The translations under genes were made by a program, and so were the position numbers. A stretch of DNA of 64,000 nt from CAITUY01 sp964611575 (GTDB taxonomy: Bacteria; Verrucomicrobiota; Kiritimatiellia; CAIKKV01; CAITUY01): positions 25,363 through 89,362 of the forward strand of contig CAZTAJ010000003.1 in the NCBI GenBank assembly GCA_964611575.1. The letters are read 5' to 3'. Numbering within the stretch: position 1 is the stretch's first letter; each line of letters starts with the position of its first letter. The notes under the pieces were generated by a model that saw nothing but the letters and a program-made list of their open reading frames with translations, made no database searches and had not been told where the DNA came from. This document shows positions 1 through 9,382 of the stretch, one piece after another.

Positions 1-1472
1 GCCTGGTCCGGCTGTTGATCGAAGCTCTTGGAGTGCTTGATGTTGAAGTCCCTTACCAGCGCCGCTACCAAGGCTTCCTGGGTCTGGCGGTACTCGGTGA
101 AGATCAACACTCGCGGGCTCTTCTTGCCGCCATCCCACCCGAGTTCCTTCAATTGCTTCTTCAGTAGCTTGTACCTTGTCGAGGCACCGATGGACTGTCC
201 CTTCAAGGCGTCTTGCAGATCTCTCAGGTACGGGCTCTCGTTGCTCTGAGGATCATGCTTCTCAAGGTGCTCCTCGCGTTTGCTTGCCGTTGATGCACAA
301 GCCTCGGGACTCGAAAGGAAGAGCTTGTAGAGGCCATACTGGATGAGGGTGTCAATGCGTTCACCGCTGATGCCGAGGTTCTTGTTGTGCTGACGCATTC
401 GGGCGAAGACATCGAGGACCCTCTCTTCGGCCTCCGATGCTGACTCAGAAGTGGCGTTGAGCGGCACTACATGACGGTCCTTGAAGTTCTCGCCCGCCTC
501 TTCACGGACATCTTCCTTGAAACGCATCAGGAAGAAGTCCTTGATGTCCTCCGGCTCGTACTCCCTGAATCTGGGGTCAGGGATGGCAGAGGGGTCCAGG
601 AGGCTGATTAACCTGCCGAATGTCTCACGCTGGCCGTTGTGAGGAGTGGCCGTCGTGAGCAACAGACTATCCGTGCGCCTGGCCAGGAGTCTCGCAAGTC
701 GGTGGCTGAGGTGTCGTTCCGGGACGCTGGCGCCGGCCACGTTATGGGCCTCATCAATCACCACAACATCCCATCGTGTCTCTTCCAGGAAATGCCGGTA
801 ACGGCCAACATCCTTCAGGGTGTCGATGCTGATGATGATGCGGTGGTAGATCTCAAAGGGGTTCTTATTCGCGGGAATACGCAACCTCAGACGGGCGATG
901 CCCAGGGAGTCCAGTCGAACAAGGGGAATTCCGAAGCGATTCCACAACTCCGACTGGAACTGAGTCAGCATGGACTTCTTGGCGAGGACGAGGATCCGGT
1001 TTGCCCGCCCTCGTCTCATGAGTTCCGTGATAATCATTCCGACTTCGATGGTCTTGCCCAGTCCCACAGCATCAGCCAGAAGGAGCCGGGGCCGAAGCTG
1101 CAGCAGCGCGCGATGGACTGCCTGGCGCTGGTACTCCATGGGCTCGAAGACCCCCATGCGATCGAGGTCCGGGGCGATTCCCGTGACAGGCATTTGACGA
1201 AGTTGTGCCTCCAGGAACAGCCTTGCCATGCGGTAGCCGCTGGAACCGTCGGGGACGAGTGCCGTGTTGCGAGGATCCACCGGCTCGATGACATCCAGTT
1301 GTTCGAGGAATATCCGTTCCTGTCCGCGTACGAGATCGTCGGCCCCCACGCAGTGGATGGCGTTGTGCCTTCCCGACTTGTCGGCAGGAGACACGCGGGT
1401 GACCAGCCACTCCGCGTCTCGGCAAAGCACGCGCATCCCAGCGGCGAACGATGTATTCGTGCTAGACGGCAC
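1..1472 (-). CDS. SNF2-type DEAD/DEAH helicase, N-terminal part (runs off left edge)
   Basis: The minus-strand frame is open from a GTG at 1472 to the window edge (about 490 codons), so the C-terminus is missing. Read in that frame it shows helicase motif I (LLADAVGLGKT), motif II (VVIDEAHN), motif III (LTTATPHNG) and the start of a second RecA domain (RVLIFTEYRQTQ). This is the SNF2/RapA-like superfamily 2 pattern of ATP-driven DNA translocases. The GTG is supported by GGAGG about 8 bases upstream, inside the end of the preceding gene, and the preceding TAG stop lies one base away, so translation is probably coupled. It is the third gene of an HTH, YkvA-like, helicase run, an arrangement typical of defence islands. 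A DrmD-like role is possible but cannot be assigned without the missing half and neighbours. Confidence 0.85.
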   Translation of the reverse strand, partial: MPSSTNTSFAAGMRVLCRDAEWLVTRVSPADKSGRHNAIHCVGADDLVRGQERIFLEQLDVIEPVDPRNTALVPDGSSGYRMARLFLEAQLRQMPVTGIAPDLDRMGVFEPMEYQRQAVHRALLQLRPRLLLADAVGLGKTIEVGMIITELMRRGRANRILVLAKKSMLTQFQSELWNRFGIPLVRLDSLGIARLRLRIPANKNPFEIYHRIIISIDTLKDVGRYRHFLEETRWDVVVIDEAHNVAGASVPERHLSHRLARLLARRTDSLLLTTATPHNGQRETFGRLISLLDPSAIPDPRFREYEPEDIKDFFLMRFKEDVREEAGENFKDRHVVPLNATSESASEAEERVLDVFARMRQHNKNLGISGERIDTLIQYGLYKLFLSSPEACASTASKREEHLEKHDPQSNESPYLRDLQDALKGQSIGASTRYKLLKKQLKELGWDGGKKSPRVLIFTEYRQTQEALVAALVRDFNIKHSKSFDQQPDQ

Positions 1473-1473
1473 C

Positions 1474-1872
1474 CTAACAGTCCTCCGGATTGATGCACAG
1501 ATCGTCCCGTCCTGCCACGCGCAGGCAGGCGTTGATCACTTCGGCGTCATCGTCAAAGCCGATAGGCGACTTGTGGTCATCCTCTTCCTTGTTGGCGGAC
1601 GAAAAGTACATAATCATGCCTTTGCACCAACAACGCGCGAACGGGGGAACAGACTCCCATTCCTTCACCACGGTCTCGATACGCCCGAGAAGCGCCTCGG
1701 CCAGTGCCAGGTCCAGGAGAGGATACCTTTTGTAGGCTGTCTGAGTCTGGACAACATGCTCACGCGCCTGTGCGAGCAGGGCTTCCACAGGCAGTGCCTC
1801 CGCCCGTGCAACGCACTCGTCCAAGTCCCTCATCTCGGTGGGCGACAGCCCCTCAGGCAGGAAACTCGACAT
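1474..1872 (-). CDS. Small protein with weak YkvA/DUF1232-like C-terminus
   Basis: This encodes 132 residues. The start chosen is the ATG at 1872 (MSSFLPEG), 4 bases after the TGA of the HTH gene, with a GGAAGG-type ribosome site in that overlap. The C-terminal half (MYFSSAN...PIGFDDDAEVINACLRV) resembles the YkvA/DUF1232 signature, in which a short helix is followed by a G-x-DDA-x-V motif, but the match is remote and judged only by eye. No enzyme motif or membrane segment is obvious. Its position between an HTH protein and an SNF2 helicase suggests an accessory subunit of that helicase module. The function is unknown. Confidence 0.7.
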   Translation of the reverse strand: MSSFLPEGLSPTEMRDLDECVARAEALPVEALLAQAREHVVQTQTAYKRYPLLDLALAEALLGRIETVVKEWESVPPFARCWCKGMIMYFSSANKEEDDHKSPIGFDDDAEVINACLRVAGRDDLCINPEDC

Positions 1873-1876
1873 CGCC

Positions 1877-2068
1877 TCACCCTTCCTCGTCCCTGGCGCG
1901 GCCTGACTTGACCCAGTCGTTGACCTCCGCGACATCGAACTTCCAGAGCCGACCGACCTTGTGCGCCGGCATTTCGCGCATGCGGATCCACCGATGCACG
2001 GTATCCTTGCTCACGCCGAGATGCGCGGCGATCTCCTCCAATGAGTACCATCGCTCAGGCCCAGACAT
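1877..2068 (-). CDS. Excisionase-type helix-turn-helix DNA-binding protein
   Basis: This 63-residue protein is almost entirely one MerR/excisionase-like HTH (YSLEEIAAHLGVSKDTVHRW, then MPAHKVGRLWKFDVAEVNDWV), the HTH_17 pattern in which a recognition helix is followed by a small wing and a tryptophan-rich end. GGGAGG lies 8 bases before the ATG. Such proteins act as recombination directionality factors or as small repressors or specificity factors at the head of defence operons. Here it is first of three tightly spaced genes with a YkvA-like protein and an SNF2 helicase, so autoregulation of that operon is the simplest inference. It lies 9 kb from the integrase, so an excisionase role is less likely. 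Confidence 0.8.
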   Translation of the reverse strand: MSGPERWYSLEEIAAHLGVSKDTVHRWIRMREMPAHKVGRLWKFDVAEVNDWVKSGRARDEEG

Positions 2069-2211
2069 GGTCTCGACCTCCCATCCTATGCAACATGCTT
2101 TACGCGCTTATACAGCTTAAACCGGAGTTATTCGTATCACAACGGCCTTCGCGGACAAAGACAAAACGTGCGGTAGCGGCAGATCACGGCCACGGCACAG
2201 AGCGCTGGATG

Positions 2212-5200
2212 TCAAGGGATTGGCCCATTCGGGGGCTCTAGCCGAATCTGCATCTGCTGGATGAAGCGTTCTACGTCGGATGGAGGAATCTGATTGAGGA
2301 GAAACGCGAGCATGTCTTCCTGCCTGGGCTGGCCGAAAACCATTCGATAGGCCACCAGCGACCGTTTGAGGTCCTCGAAATCTTGGACGTCCCGGCTCAT
2401 GGGCAGCATGGGCACGTGCCGTTCAATGAATGCTCCATTCTGAACCGGGAAGACCCAGAAGGGATGAAGATCATTCGCGTCTGCCGGTCGTTTGCTGACC
2501 GCAGCTCGGAAAACTGAGTCCCAAGGATCAGGGCTTGTGCCATCAAACGCTGCCTCGCTAAACACGCGAGCCAGATTCTTCCGGACGGCATGTCCTTTGT
2601 ATCGGTGTATACGCCCCTCCCGCTGCTCAAGGTCCACGGGGTTGGACGGCAAGTTCCAATGCACAATCGCGTGGCAGTACAGGTGGAAGTCGAGCCCCTC
2701 CTGCCCTACCGAGGTGGTCGACAGGACGAACGGCCAAAAGGGGGAGTTGAACGCGCTGCGCACCTGATCCGTGCGTGCGACCTGCTCTTCATCCTCCGAC
2801 CGCTCGGCACCGAAGCGAAGGGCGAATCGCACCCGCATGTTCCGTCGGTCGACGTCAATACCGCCTTCACCTTTGACTCGGATGCGATCAACTCCGACAC
2901 GCGAGGTGCGCAGGCTCACCGATCCGGCGATCTCTTCAGCGATGTCAGCGCAGGCTTCCTTGAACGGATGGTCGAACACTCCCAGCGATTCCCTCAGTAC
3001 GTGCACGTACTCGTCGAGCACAGCCTGCAACCCTCCATCCAGGCAGTACTCGGTGACACGTAGCCAGTAAGGTTCGCGCCGGTTCATACCCCTGATGAGA
3101 CCCAAGCTTTCGGGCAAGTTGAACAGGGACAGGAAGGCGTAGGCGATGGCACCTGCTTGGTTCCGCGCAATGGGTTCGGCGAGCGCATCGGCAGACGCAG
3201 AAAGTCGGCCGAGTGCCCGCAGGCAACAGGGGCCAAGGCCGGCAACAGCCATGAGCGCAAGTACATGAGCAAGATCAGCCGGGCGCTTCCCGAGCGACAG
3301 GGTCTTCTGCAGGTACTTCTGAACCAGATCGCGAGCCTCTTCGACGTGATCACCCCAGCGGCTTTCCTCGGATTTGTCCTCATCCTGCGTTGAATAGCAG
3401 CGCCAGGCTTGAATGAGGTCCTTCTGGGAAAACCAGGCAACAGCAGCCTTCCGATCGCTAAGCAGGTCCAGAAGAATGGGTGCCGCCCAGTACCACCGCT
3501 CGTCTTCCGCTCCTGTCGTCGTGGCGCGGACTTTCAGTCTCGCCAGCATCGTCTCAATGTCCCGCTGAACAGAGGCGACTACGGCTCCGGCTGATGGGAC
3601 ACCCCCATCATGGATAAGGGTCGGCACAACTTTCAGTGGGTCCCCGCACCGGGCCAGCGTAATGCTGGGGTAGATCATCCCGAGCACCGCCATACCCGTA
3701 AGGCGCTCGTCCGATCTGGCGAAACGTAGCAACGGTCTACGTGCTTTGCGCGCGGCCTCATCATTACTCGCATCAGGCTCAAAAAGCAGAATGCTTTGCC
3801 TTTCGGCTTCGTAGCTGACCATAGCCGAAATCACCTTCGGGACGACCTTCCAGCAGGAGAAGACCAGACGCTTAGTGATACCGGCAAGGGCTGGATCTGC
3901 GTATGGACCGGCGAGTTGGTAGTATGGCAAAGATGGAGGCATCCAAAGCAGTTTCCACGCCCCTTTGTCAACGGTATCGGCCATCAGGGACCGGAGCCTG
4001 GCGTTTCCAGAATCGCATTGGCGGTACTTCGATATTTCACTCCAGCGGAGGAGCAAGTGCTTCCGGTCCGCCAGAAGCGTAGCGAGCCGGTCTGTCTGCC
4101 CGGAAGCCACATCACGTAGGAAGTCCCTCTTGAGGACATAATCATCCATGAAGTTCAGCAGGTAAGGTGCAGACTTCCAGTACTCCACGGTCGTACCGTG
4201 CGACAGTTCGTCGGCAACCTGTTCATGCCTGATGAATGCATGCAGGTCTTGCGGCGTGAGCGGGACAGGGTCTGCGCCCACCTGTTTCAGCATCCCGTCA
4301 CGGTCTGTGGTTGCGGCCAGTCTCTCCGTTCGAACCATCACGCGCCTGAGTCGGGTCTCCATCTCCTGCTTTACGGCAAGCAGTCCGCCATCCGGTTCCT
4401 GGCCGAGCGTAAGCATGCGTCCTCTGTAGTCGTCGAGGACATCCTTGAAAGCATCGGTCTCGGCCTTGTTGTCCTGGAGAAATCCGAGTGTCGTCAGAAA
4501 ATCGGCATAGTGGTCGTCCTGTTCCGTTTCATGGCTCAGGGTGAGCATCTTGTAGGGGGTGGCCGAGAGCAAAAGAACATGGGCACGCGAATGGCCGTCA
4601 GAGTACTGGAAGAGGTCCTGCGCCAGGATAGCGGCCTCGTTGTCTCCTGTTAGAAGATGCCGAAACCGCTGGAACTCATCCATGATAATCAGATCTGGCT
4701 CCAATGCCTCCAGACATGATGATGCGAGAAGAGCCCGAAGCTCACCAATCACGCAGTTACGCTCCTGCCCGTCCTCCCGCGAGATGCGTGCGTCGTGACG
4801 GCAGAACGCCTCGCACAGTCGCTCAAATCGAGATCGGATGTCCGGCTTGCCCTCGCGCTTCTCAGTCGCAATTCGATGCTCCAGGTCTTCCAGGAACCCG
4901 GCTTCCACAGAGGCGTCAACCTTGGTCTCTGAGGAAAACATGCGCCGGCAGCGGTGGTGGAAGTTATTGGCGTACATCCCACCGCGGAGCACGTTTGCCG
5001 GGGCTTTACCTCGAAGATTCCACGGCCCACGCAGGAGGCGGTACAGAAGCGCGCGTTCATCGGATATCCCCATGCTGGACTTCAGATCGAAAGATGTACC
5101 CGGAGTGAAGGAAACGAAGTTCAACTTGTTCGCCTTGAGATCATGAATGCAGGTGGGAAGCATTGTGATCCGCGACGGCAGGGAGAAGTCTCTGTCCTTG

Positions 5201-5487
5201 GTGATGTTCAAGCGAGCGATGTTCTGTCGAGCGATGTCGCCGTTGGAACAGATATAGACAATGTCAATTCGTGGCACTTTGTCCCAGAGGTGGTCAATGG
5301 CACGGGCAACGACTCCACGCGCGACCAGTGTCTTCCCCAGGCCGACTTCATCCGCGATGAGAAATCGCCGGGTAGGATCGCTGGGGTTGTACATTCGGTC
5401 GAATACGTAGTCCACAGTGCGACGCTGGAAATCCTTCAGGCCGGCAAGCACCTTGTTCACGTCGGGTTTCTCGCGTCGGCGGGTCAT
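2212..5487 (-). CDS. Large DEAD/DEAH-box helicase of a PLD-DUF6361 operon
   Basis: This 1091-residue superfamily 2 helicase has motif I near residues 43-53 (LIADEVGLGKT), a motif II variant LIIMDEFQRF in place of DEAH, motif III (LLLSATPYKM) and motif VI near the C-terminus (DLEQREGRIHRYKG). The roughly 500 residues between the two RecA lobes are a large insertion of unknown fold. The ATG at 5487 overlaps the stop of the phospholipase D-like gene as ATGA, so the two are translationally coupled. Operons of helicase plus PLD-like nuclease are common in anti-phage systems (for example DISARM and Mokosh), but none of the named sets I know has this exact gene order. The likely role is nucleic-acid translocation or sensing in a defence complex. 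Confidence 0.85.
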   Translation of the reverse strand: MTRRREKPDVNKVLAGLKDFQRRTVDYVFDRMYNPSDPTRRFLIADEVGLGKTLVARGVVARAIDHLWDKVPRIDIVYICSNGDIARQNIARLNITKDRDFSLPSRITMLPTCIHDLKANKLNFVSFTPGTSFDLKSSMGISDERALLYRLLRGPWNLRGKAPANVLRGGMYANNFHHRCRRMFSSETKVDASVEAGFLEDLEHRIATEKREGKPDIRSRFERLCEAFCRHDARISREDGQERNCVIGELRALLASSCLEALEPDLIIMDEFQRFRHLLTGDNEAAILAQDLFQYSDGHSRAHVLLLSATPYKMLTLSHETEQDDHYADFLTTLGFLQDNKAETDAFKDVLDDYRGRMLTLGQEPDGGLLAVKQEMETRLRRVMVRTERLAATTDRDGMLKQVGADPVPLTPQDLHAFIRHEQVADELSHGTTVEYWKSAPYLLNFMDDYVLKRDFLRDVASGQTDRLATLLADRKHLLLRWSEISKYRQCDSGNARLRSLMADTVDKGAWKLLWMPPSLPYYQLAGPYADPALAGITKRLVFSCWKVVPKVISAMVSYEAERQSILLFEPDASNDEAARKARRPLLRFARSDERLTGMAVLGMIYPSITLARCGDPLKVVPTLIHDGGVPSAGAVVASVQRDIETMLARLKVRATTTGAEDERWYWAAPILLDLLSDRKAAVAWFSQKDLIQAWRCYSTQDEDKSEESRWGDHVEEARDLVQKYLQKTLSLGKRPADLAHVLALMAVAGLGPCCLRALGRLSASADALAEPIARNQAGAIAYAFLSLFNLPESLGLIRGMNRREPYWLRVTEYCLDGGLQAVLDEYVHVLRESLGVFDHPFKEACADIAEEIAGSVSLRTSRVGVDRIRVKGEGGIDVDRRNMRVRFALRFGAERSEDEEQVARTDQVRSAFNSPFWPFVLSTTSVGQEGLDFHLYCHAIVHWNLPSNPVDLEQREGRIHRYKGHAVRKNLARVFSEAAFDGTSPDPWDSVFRAAVSKRPADANDLHPFWVFPVQNGAFIERHVPMLPMSRDVQDFEDLKRSLVAYRMVFGQPRQEDMLAFLLNQIPPSDVERFIQQMQIRLEPPNGPIP

Positions 5488-7343
5488 TGCTGAAGCTCCT
5501 GTCTCACCTGCCAGATGGGCTCCCATGCTCTGATGAACCCCGGAGGAAGCAGATTCATGCCGTCAGGAGTCTTCCCGAGATCGTCAACCAACCTGGCCAC
5601 CCGGTCAAGTTTCTCGGGATGGCGATGAAGCGTTCGGAGTAGTGGCTCAAGGAGTGAGAGGTCTTGATGCAGCCAGGAAGTGCCGTCGGCATCGTCCTTG
5701 CCCACGTTCTTCCGGAAGTCAGCCAGTTTGGAGAACGCATCCGAGTCCTCGTCTGCCAGCAGGAATAGCAGAAAACGGATGACCTCACCGCGATTTCTAA
5801 GGAGTGTGCGCACTAGTCGTTCCCTGCGATCTTCTGGCATTCCCTCAACCGGTACGTTCACAACGAACTGCTTGATCGTCGTGTGTTTGCCCACCTTCGC
5901 CTTCACCTCAAAGGCAAAGAAAGTGGTGATGGCTTCGAAAGAGATGGCCTCAAAGGTCGCGGAGAAGCCGGATTGGCGGTCAGGGGGGATCCCTGCACTG
6001 TCTGGCAGCGTGACAGGCCAGGCCTTCACTTCCACTCCGTCGGGAAAGACGGGTGTTCCTCTCGTGGTCAGCCGGAGGGAGAACCTATCGGCAATGGTCG
6101 AGGGACCCACTTTCCCTGTCATCCGTGCGGTTGCAATGGCTGTGCGCGCTGACTCGGCTAGGTCCTCAGCTTCCTGCTTTGCCTTGTCGATTGGCGGCGG
6201 TTCCGCCGGTGCGCTGTACTCTCGCAATAAGTCACTGAAACGTGTTTCCCCTTTGACCTGGGCCATGATGGCGTCCACACCACAGAAACTCTTCTTCCCA
6301 GTCAATTCCACCATGAACTCGACGTTCCGACGAAAGGCGGCCGTAGTGGCATTTGCCGAGCCAGTCCAGATGCGGGCATTCCATCCGGCATCCGCGACGA
6401 ACAGCTTCGCGTGAAGCCCCTGGAGGGGGGCATCGCGAAGGTCTTCCGCCGCTTCTGCGTCGTCAGCGTCCTCAATGTCGGCGTCCGGGTCCAGACAGTA
6501 GACCTTATGGAAGCACTGCAGGTCCTCTTTGCTCATGGCGTTCAGCACATCGACACGGGAAACGAGCATGTCCCCGTCTTCCGCAGCCGCCAATTCAGGC
6601 AGCACACCTGCATCCAGAAACGGCGAGATAATCAGGAGGCGATCCAAGCGACCGTCAGGCTTCCATCGTGACTCGCCCTCAATGCCGATAGCATGGAAAC
6701 GAAGGTCCGAGAATCCCTCCGGAGGCGCGAAGTTGACCTTCCGCAACTCACGTTCCATGACGGCGACGTGCTGCCGAAGAGAAGACGGCGCCTCCCTGAG
6801 CATCATCCCTGGTAGCGAGGCCACAAAGTTGGCCAGGGGATGATTGGCGGCGTAAGCGTTCTTCCGCTCCATCACTTCTCCTTCGAGTGACAGCAGCGTG
6901 TCCCAAGAGCGATCGAAGGTGAGGTTGCGGCTGAGGCACAGGACGCGGTACATCACCGGCACGGACGAATCAGAAGGGAGAAAGCGGAGCACCCAGACCT
7001 TGGGATGGAAGATGCCATGCTTCCGGGGCGCCGTGACTTCGTGGACCATGTTTTCGAGGTTGTTGAGGAGGATGCGATTCCCCTTCGGGACGGAGATCCC
7101 GCCAGCCTGACAGAAGATGTGAACCCTATCCGCATATCGTCGTATGGCTTCCAGGATCGCCAGAGGGTCACCGGTAGGCTTCCCCGCGTCATCTTCCCAG
7201 TCGAAAAGCGCAAACGCGAGCGGGACCGTCAAGAGTGTCATAAGGTCCAACGAATAGGTTGTCCCGATGGCGCGTTCAAGGTCATAGCCGACCGGTGGAC
7301 GAAGGGCTTCAAGCAGGTGACGACGTTCCAAGGGCCTAAGCAT
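5484..7343 (-). CDS. Phospholipase D-like protein, probable nuclease
   Basis: This encodes 619 residues with the two half-sites of the PLD superfamily. Half-site one is near residues 113-140 (HPKVWVLRF, then a SRNLTFDRSWD segment). Half-site two is near 311-331 (HAKLFVADAG, then GSANAT). HxK with a downstream Ser/Asn-rich stretch is the phosphodiesterase signature, and in defence operons such proteins are usually nucleases. The C-terminal 280 residues have no recognisable motif. The start at 7343 overlaps the end of the DUF6361 gene by 8 bases, and the stop overlaps the helicase ATG, so the three genes form one translationally coupled operon. No signal peptide is seen, so it should be cytoplasmic. 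Confidence 0.85.
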   Translation of the reverse strand: MLRPLERRHLLEALRPPVGYDLERAIGTTYSLDLMTLLTVPLAFALFDWEDDAGKPTGDPLAILEAIRRYADRVHIFCQAGGISVPKGNRILLNNLENMVHEVTAPRKHGIFHPKVWVLRFLPSDSSVPVMYRVLCLSRNLTFDRSWDTLLSLEGEVMERKNAYAANHPLANFVASLPGMMLREAPSSLRQHVAVMERELRKVNFAPPEGFSDLRFHAIGIEGESRWKPDGRLDRLLIISPFLDAGVLPELAAAEDGDMLVSRVDVLNAMSKEDLQCFHKVYCLDPDADIEDADDAEAAEDLRDAPLQGLHAKLFVADAGWNARIWTGSANATTAAFRRNVEFMVELTGKKSFCGVDAIMAQVKGETRFSDLLREYSAPAEPPPIDKAKQEAEDLAESARTAIATARMTGKVGPSTIADRFSLRLTTRGTPVFPDGVEVKAWPVTLPDSAGIPPDRQSGFSATFEAISFEAITTFFAFEVKAKVGKHTTIKQFVVNVPVEGMPEDRRERLVRTLLRNRGEVIRFLLFLLADEDSDAFSKLADFRKNVGKDDADGTSWLHQDLSLLEPLLRTLHRHPEKLDRVARLVDDLGKTPDGMNLLPPGFIRAWEPIWQVRQELQQ

Positions 7344-8547
7344 GTTTCAGGCCCTCCATGATGTCGGTAACGATCTGGTGGGTCACTCCCCATCGGAAAT
7401 CCAGGCGCCCGGCGCCGGCTGCGCCAGTCCAGAGTTCGAGAGCCCTCGCATTTTCCAGCCGGGCCAAGGATTTCTTGAGAGCCCGCTCTCGTTCCTTGAT
7501 GAGTTGCCGGGCCCCAGCGTGTGCTGCCAGCTTAGCGGGGGAAGGCGCAGTCAGAACCAGAATGACCCAGTCTTTCGTGAACCTAACGGTTCTGGAGGGT
7601 ACTCTCGCCCCTGCGGTATCCAGAATCTGCCAGAATCGCTCCTGATTCCAACCGCGGAGAGCCGCGCCTCGTGCGTTGACCAAATCAGCCCACTGTCGAA
7701 ACTGTTCGTCGTAGTGATGAATGAGTTCATCATTGCGGCCAAGCTGCGAGAGCATCAGATTATAGAGGAGGGCTGCACCATGGATTGTCTCGGAGAAACA
7801 CCGCGCGTGGTCCACTTGCTCCTTATTGAGCGAAGGAAAATCCCCATAGCCAGCGTCGGCCCAGCAGAATGGGCTGTCGCTCGGAGAGGTCCTGCGGGAG
7901 ATCAGATGTGCTAGGAGCGACCTCGGGGCATGAGTCAATACCCGTTCCTGCAAGTATTTGGCCTCCTTGCGGTCCAGTAGGAAAGAAGCATCATCAGGAA
8001 ATCCTTCGGGCACTGGGGGCAGGCCGGAGTGCCAATTCAGGCCGGCACTTCCAGACACGACATCCCCGTCCTCGCTTCGCAGCATCCGACCCCGTGTCGT
8101 GCGCCAGCGGTCGACCGAACGGTGATACTGATCCTGTGATCCGTTGAAGAGACGTATGCCCCAGGCCCCTAAGCCCTGCCAGTAGATGTTGCTCGGCAGC
8201 CGCCGTAACGTCTCTCTGGCGACGCGACCGATGACATCCAGGGTTTCCCCTCCCTTCTCAAGACCGTTGACCAGCGCGATCTCGCGTGTCCTCGCCCATT
8301 CTGCGATGCGAGCCGACTCGATTCTTCCTTCCTCTGCTGCCCGGTAGATCCATGGGATGAACAGGAAATACCTGGCGCGCGTCTGGACGGTGCCGGTGCC
8401 CGGGAAGAGCAGATCAGCGAAGCCGTCGCGGATCGTGCCGATGCCCAACTCGTCCCGAGTGCCCTGCTCACCAAATGCCTCAATGACATCAACCATCTTC
8501 CGGCGTTCGTGCTCCGAGTAGTCTAGCCATGTGAAGGTTGATCTCAT
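7336..8547 (-). CDS. DUF6361-family protein
   Basis: The N-terminus (FTWLDYSEHERRKMVDVI, then GTRDELGIGTIRDGFADLLF and RARYFLFIPWIYRAAE) matches the family I know as DUF6361, whose members are about 400 residues and have no known biochemical function. From the ATG at 8547 the product is 403 residues; a longer frame to 8601 lacks the family start. No catalytic motif is evident, and the C-terminal third is rich in Arg and Leu. It is the first gene of the operon DUF6361, PLD-like, helicase, with overlapping or touching reading frames, so the products probably act together. The upstream ribosome site is weak (GAGAAAAT). The operon promoter should lie in 8548-8750. Confidence 0.8.
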   Translation of the reverse strand: MRSTFTWLDYSEHERRKMVDVIEAFGEQGTRDELGIGTIRDGFADLLFPGTGTVQTRARYFLFIPWIYRAAEEGRIESARIAEWARTREIALVNGLEKGGETLDVIGRVARETLRRLPSNIYWQGLGAWGIRLFNGSQDQYHRSVDRWRTTRGRMLRSEDGDVVSGSAGLNWHSGLPPVPEGFPDDASFLLDRKEAKYLQERVLTHAPRSLLAHLISRRTSPSDSPFCWADAGYGDFPSLNKEQVDHARCFSETIHGAALLYNLMLSQLGRNDELIHHYDEQFRQWADLVNARGAALRGWNQERFWQILDTAGARVPSRTVRFTKDWVILVLTAPSPAKLAAHAGARQLIKERERALKKSLARLENARALELWTGAAGAGRLDFRWGVTHQIVTDIMEGLKHA

Positions 8548-8754
8548 ATTTTCTCGAATGCTAGCGCGCCTAACGCGCGGATATCTGAGGAAAGCTACCA
8601 CGGCAATCTAGCCGGTTCAAGGTTACGCACACCTCACACACGCACGACCACGCACCTGCTTGGGGATCTTGGCGAAACCGCGCCACACAAGCGTCCATTT
8701 GACATAGCGCAGGGTGGCCCCCTATGCTGCCCGCAAGTCATGTGGGGATTGATA

Positions 8755-9366
8755 ATGCGTCGCTACCCAAAGAAGCTGTCTGTTCTGGTCACGAGGCTGT
8801 CGAATCAGGAGCGGAACGCCATTGACCGGACTCTGGCCTTTATGACGTACAACCCCTCGATTGGGCGTGTCCTGGAGAAAGGGGGCGTAGGGAAGTTCCA
8901 GGAATTTGCGGTAAAGCGCCTTCTCCCCCCGTTATCGAAATGCCAGACCCGTGGAGCCTTTGACAAACATGTGCTCGGATCAATCACGTCCCTGCGGAGG
9001 ATCCTCAAGACTCACGGCGGCCAGCCGGCCTCATTCGGCCAAGCGCAAAAGCCGGTTACCGTATTCCTCAAGGTCTACTGTGACTGGGCGAATCGCCCCT
9101 CACCGGCCATTGCCGAGGTGGTGCGACCATGGCTTCACGTGCCACTGGACAGCATTCTGATGAAATGGCTCCGCCAGAACCTCCGCGCGGACTTCGATGC
9201 CAGAATCGCACACATCTATATAGAACACGGGATCAGGCCATCGAAGCTGGATCTGCTACATATGAACCGGGCAATGTACCTCGCCTGGCAGAAGTGGTTC
9301 CGCGAAATCCACCCTAAACGCCCCGTTCTACTGGATGTCATCTGGGCCGTGCAGAGGGGTGCCTGA
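8755..9366 (+). CDS. Hypothetical protein, 203 aa
   Basis: A plus-strand gene of 203 residues. The ATG at 8755 (MRRYPKKL) is preferred over 8740 because GGGGA lies 5 bases upstream of it. The protein is basic, predicted mostly helical, with several Trp and Arg-rich segments and no motif that I recognise, no signal peptide and no membrane span. It is transcribed divergently from the DUF6361 operon and precedes a short nuclease-like gene on the other strand. The base composition is lower in GC than the core genome to the right, which fits the island. Function unknown. Confidence 0.6.
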   Translation: MRRYPKKLSVLVTRLSNQERNAIDRTLAFMTYNPSIGRVLEKGGVGKFQEFAVKRLLPPLSKCQTRGAFDKHVLGSITSLRRILKTHGGQPASFGQAQKPVTVFLKVYCDWANRPSPAIAEVVRPWLHVPLDSILMKWLRQNLRADFDARIAHIYIEHGIRPSKLDLLHMNRAMYLAWQKWFREIHPKRPVLLDVIWAVQRGA

Positions 9367-9382
9367 ACTGCTTTCGGCCAAA

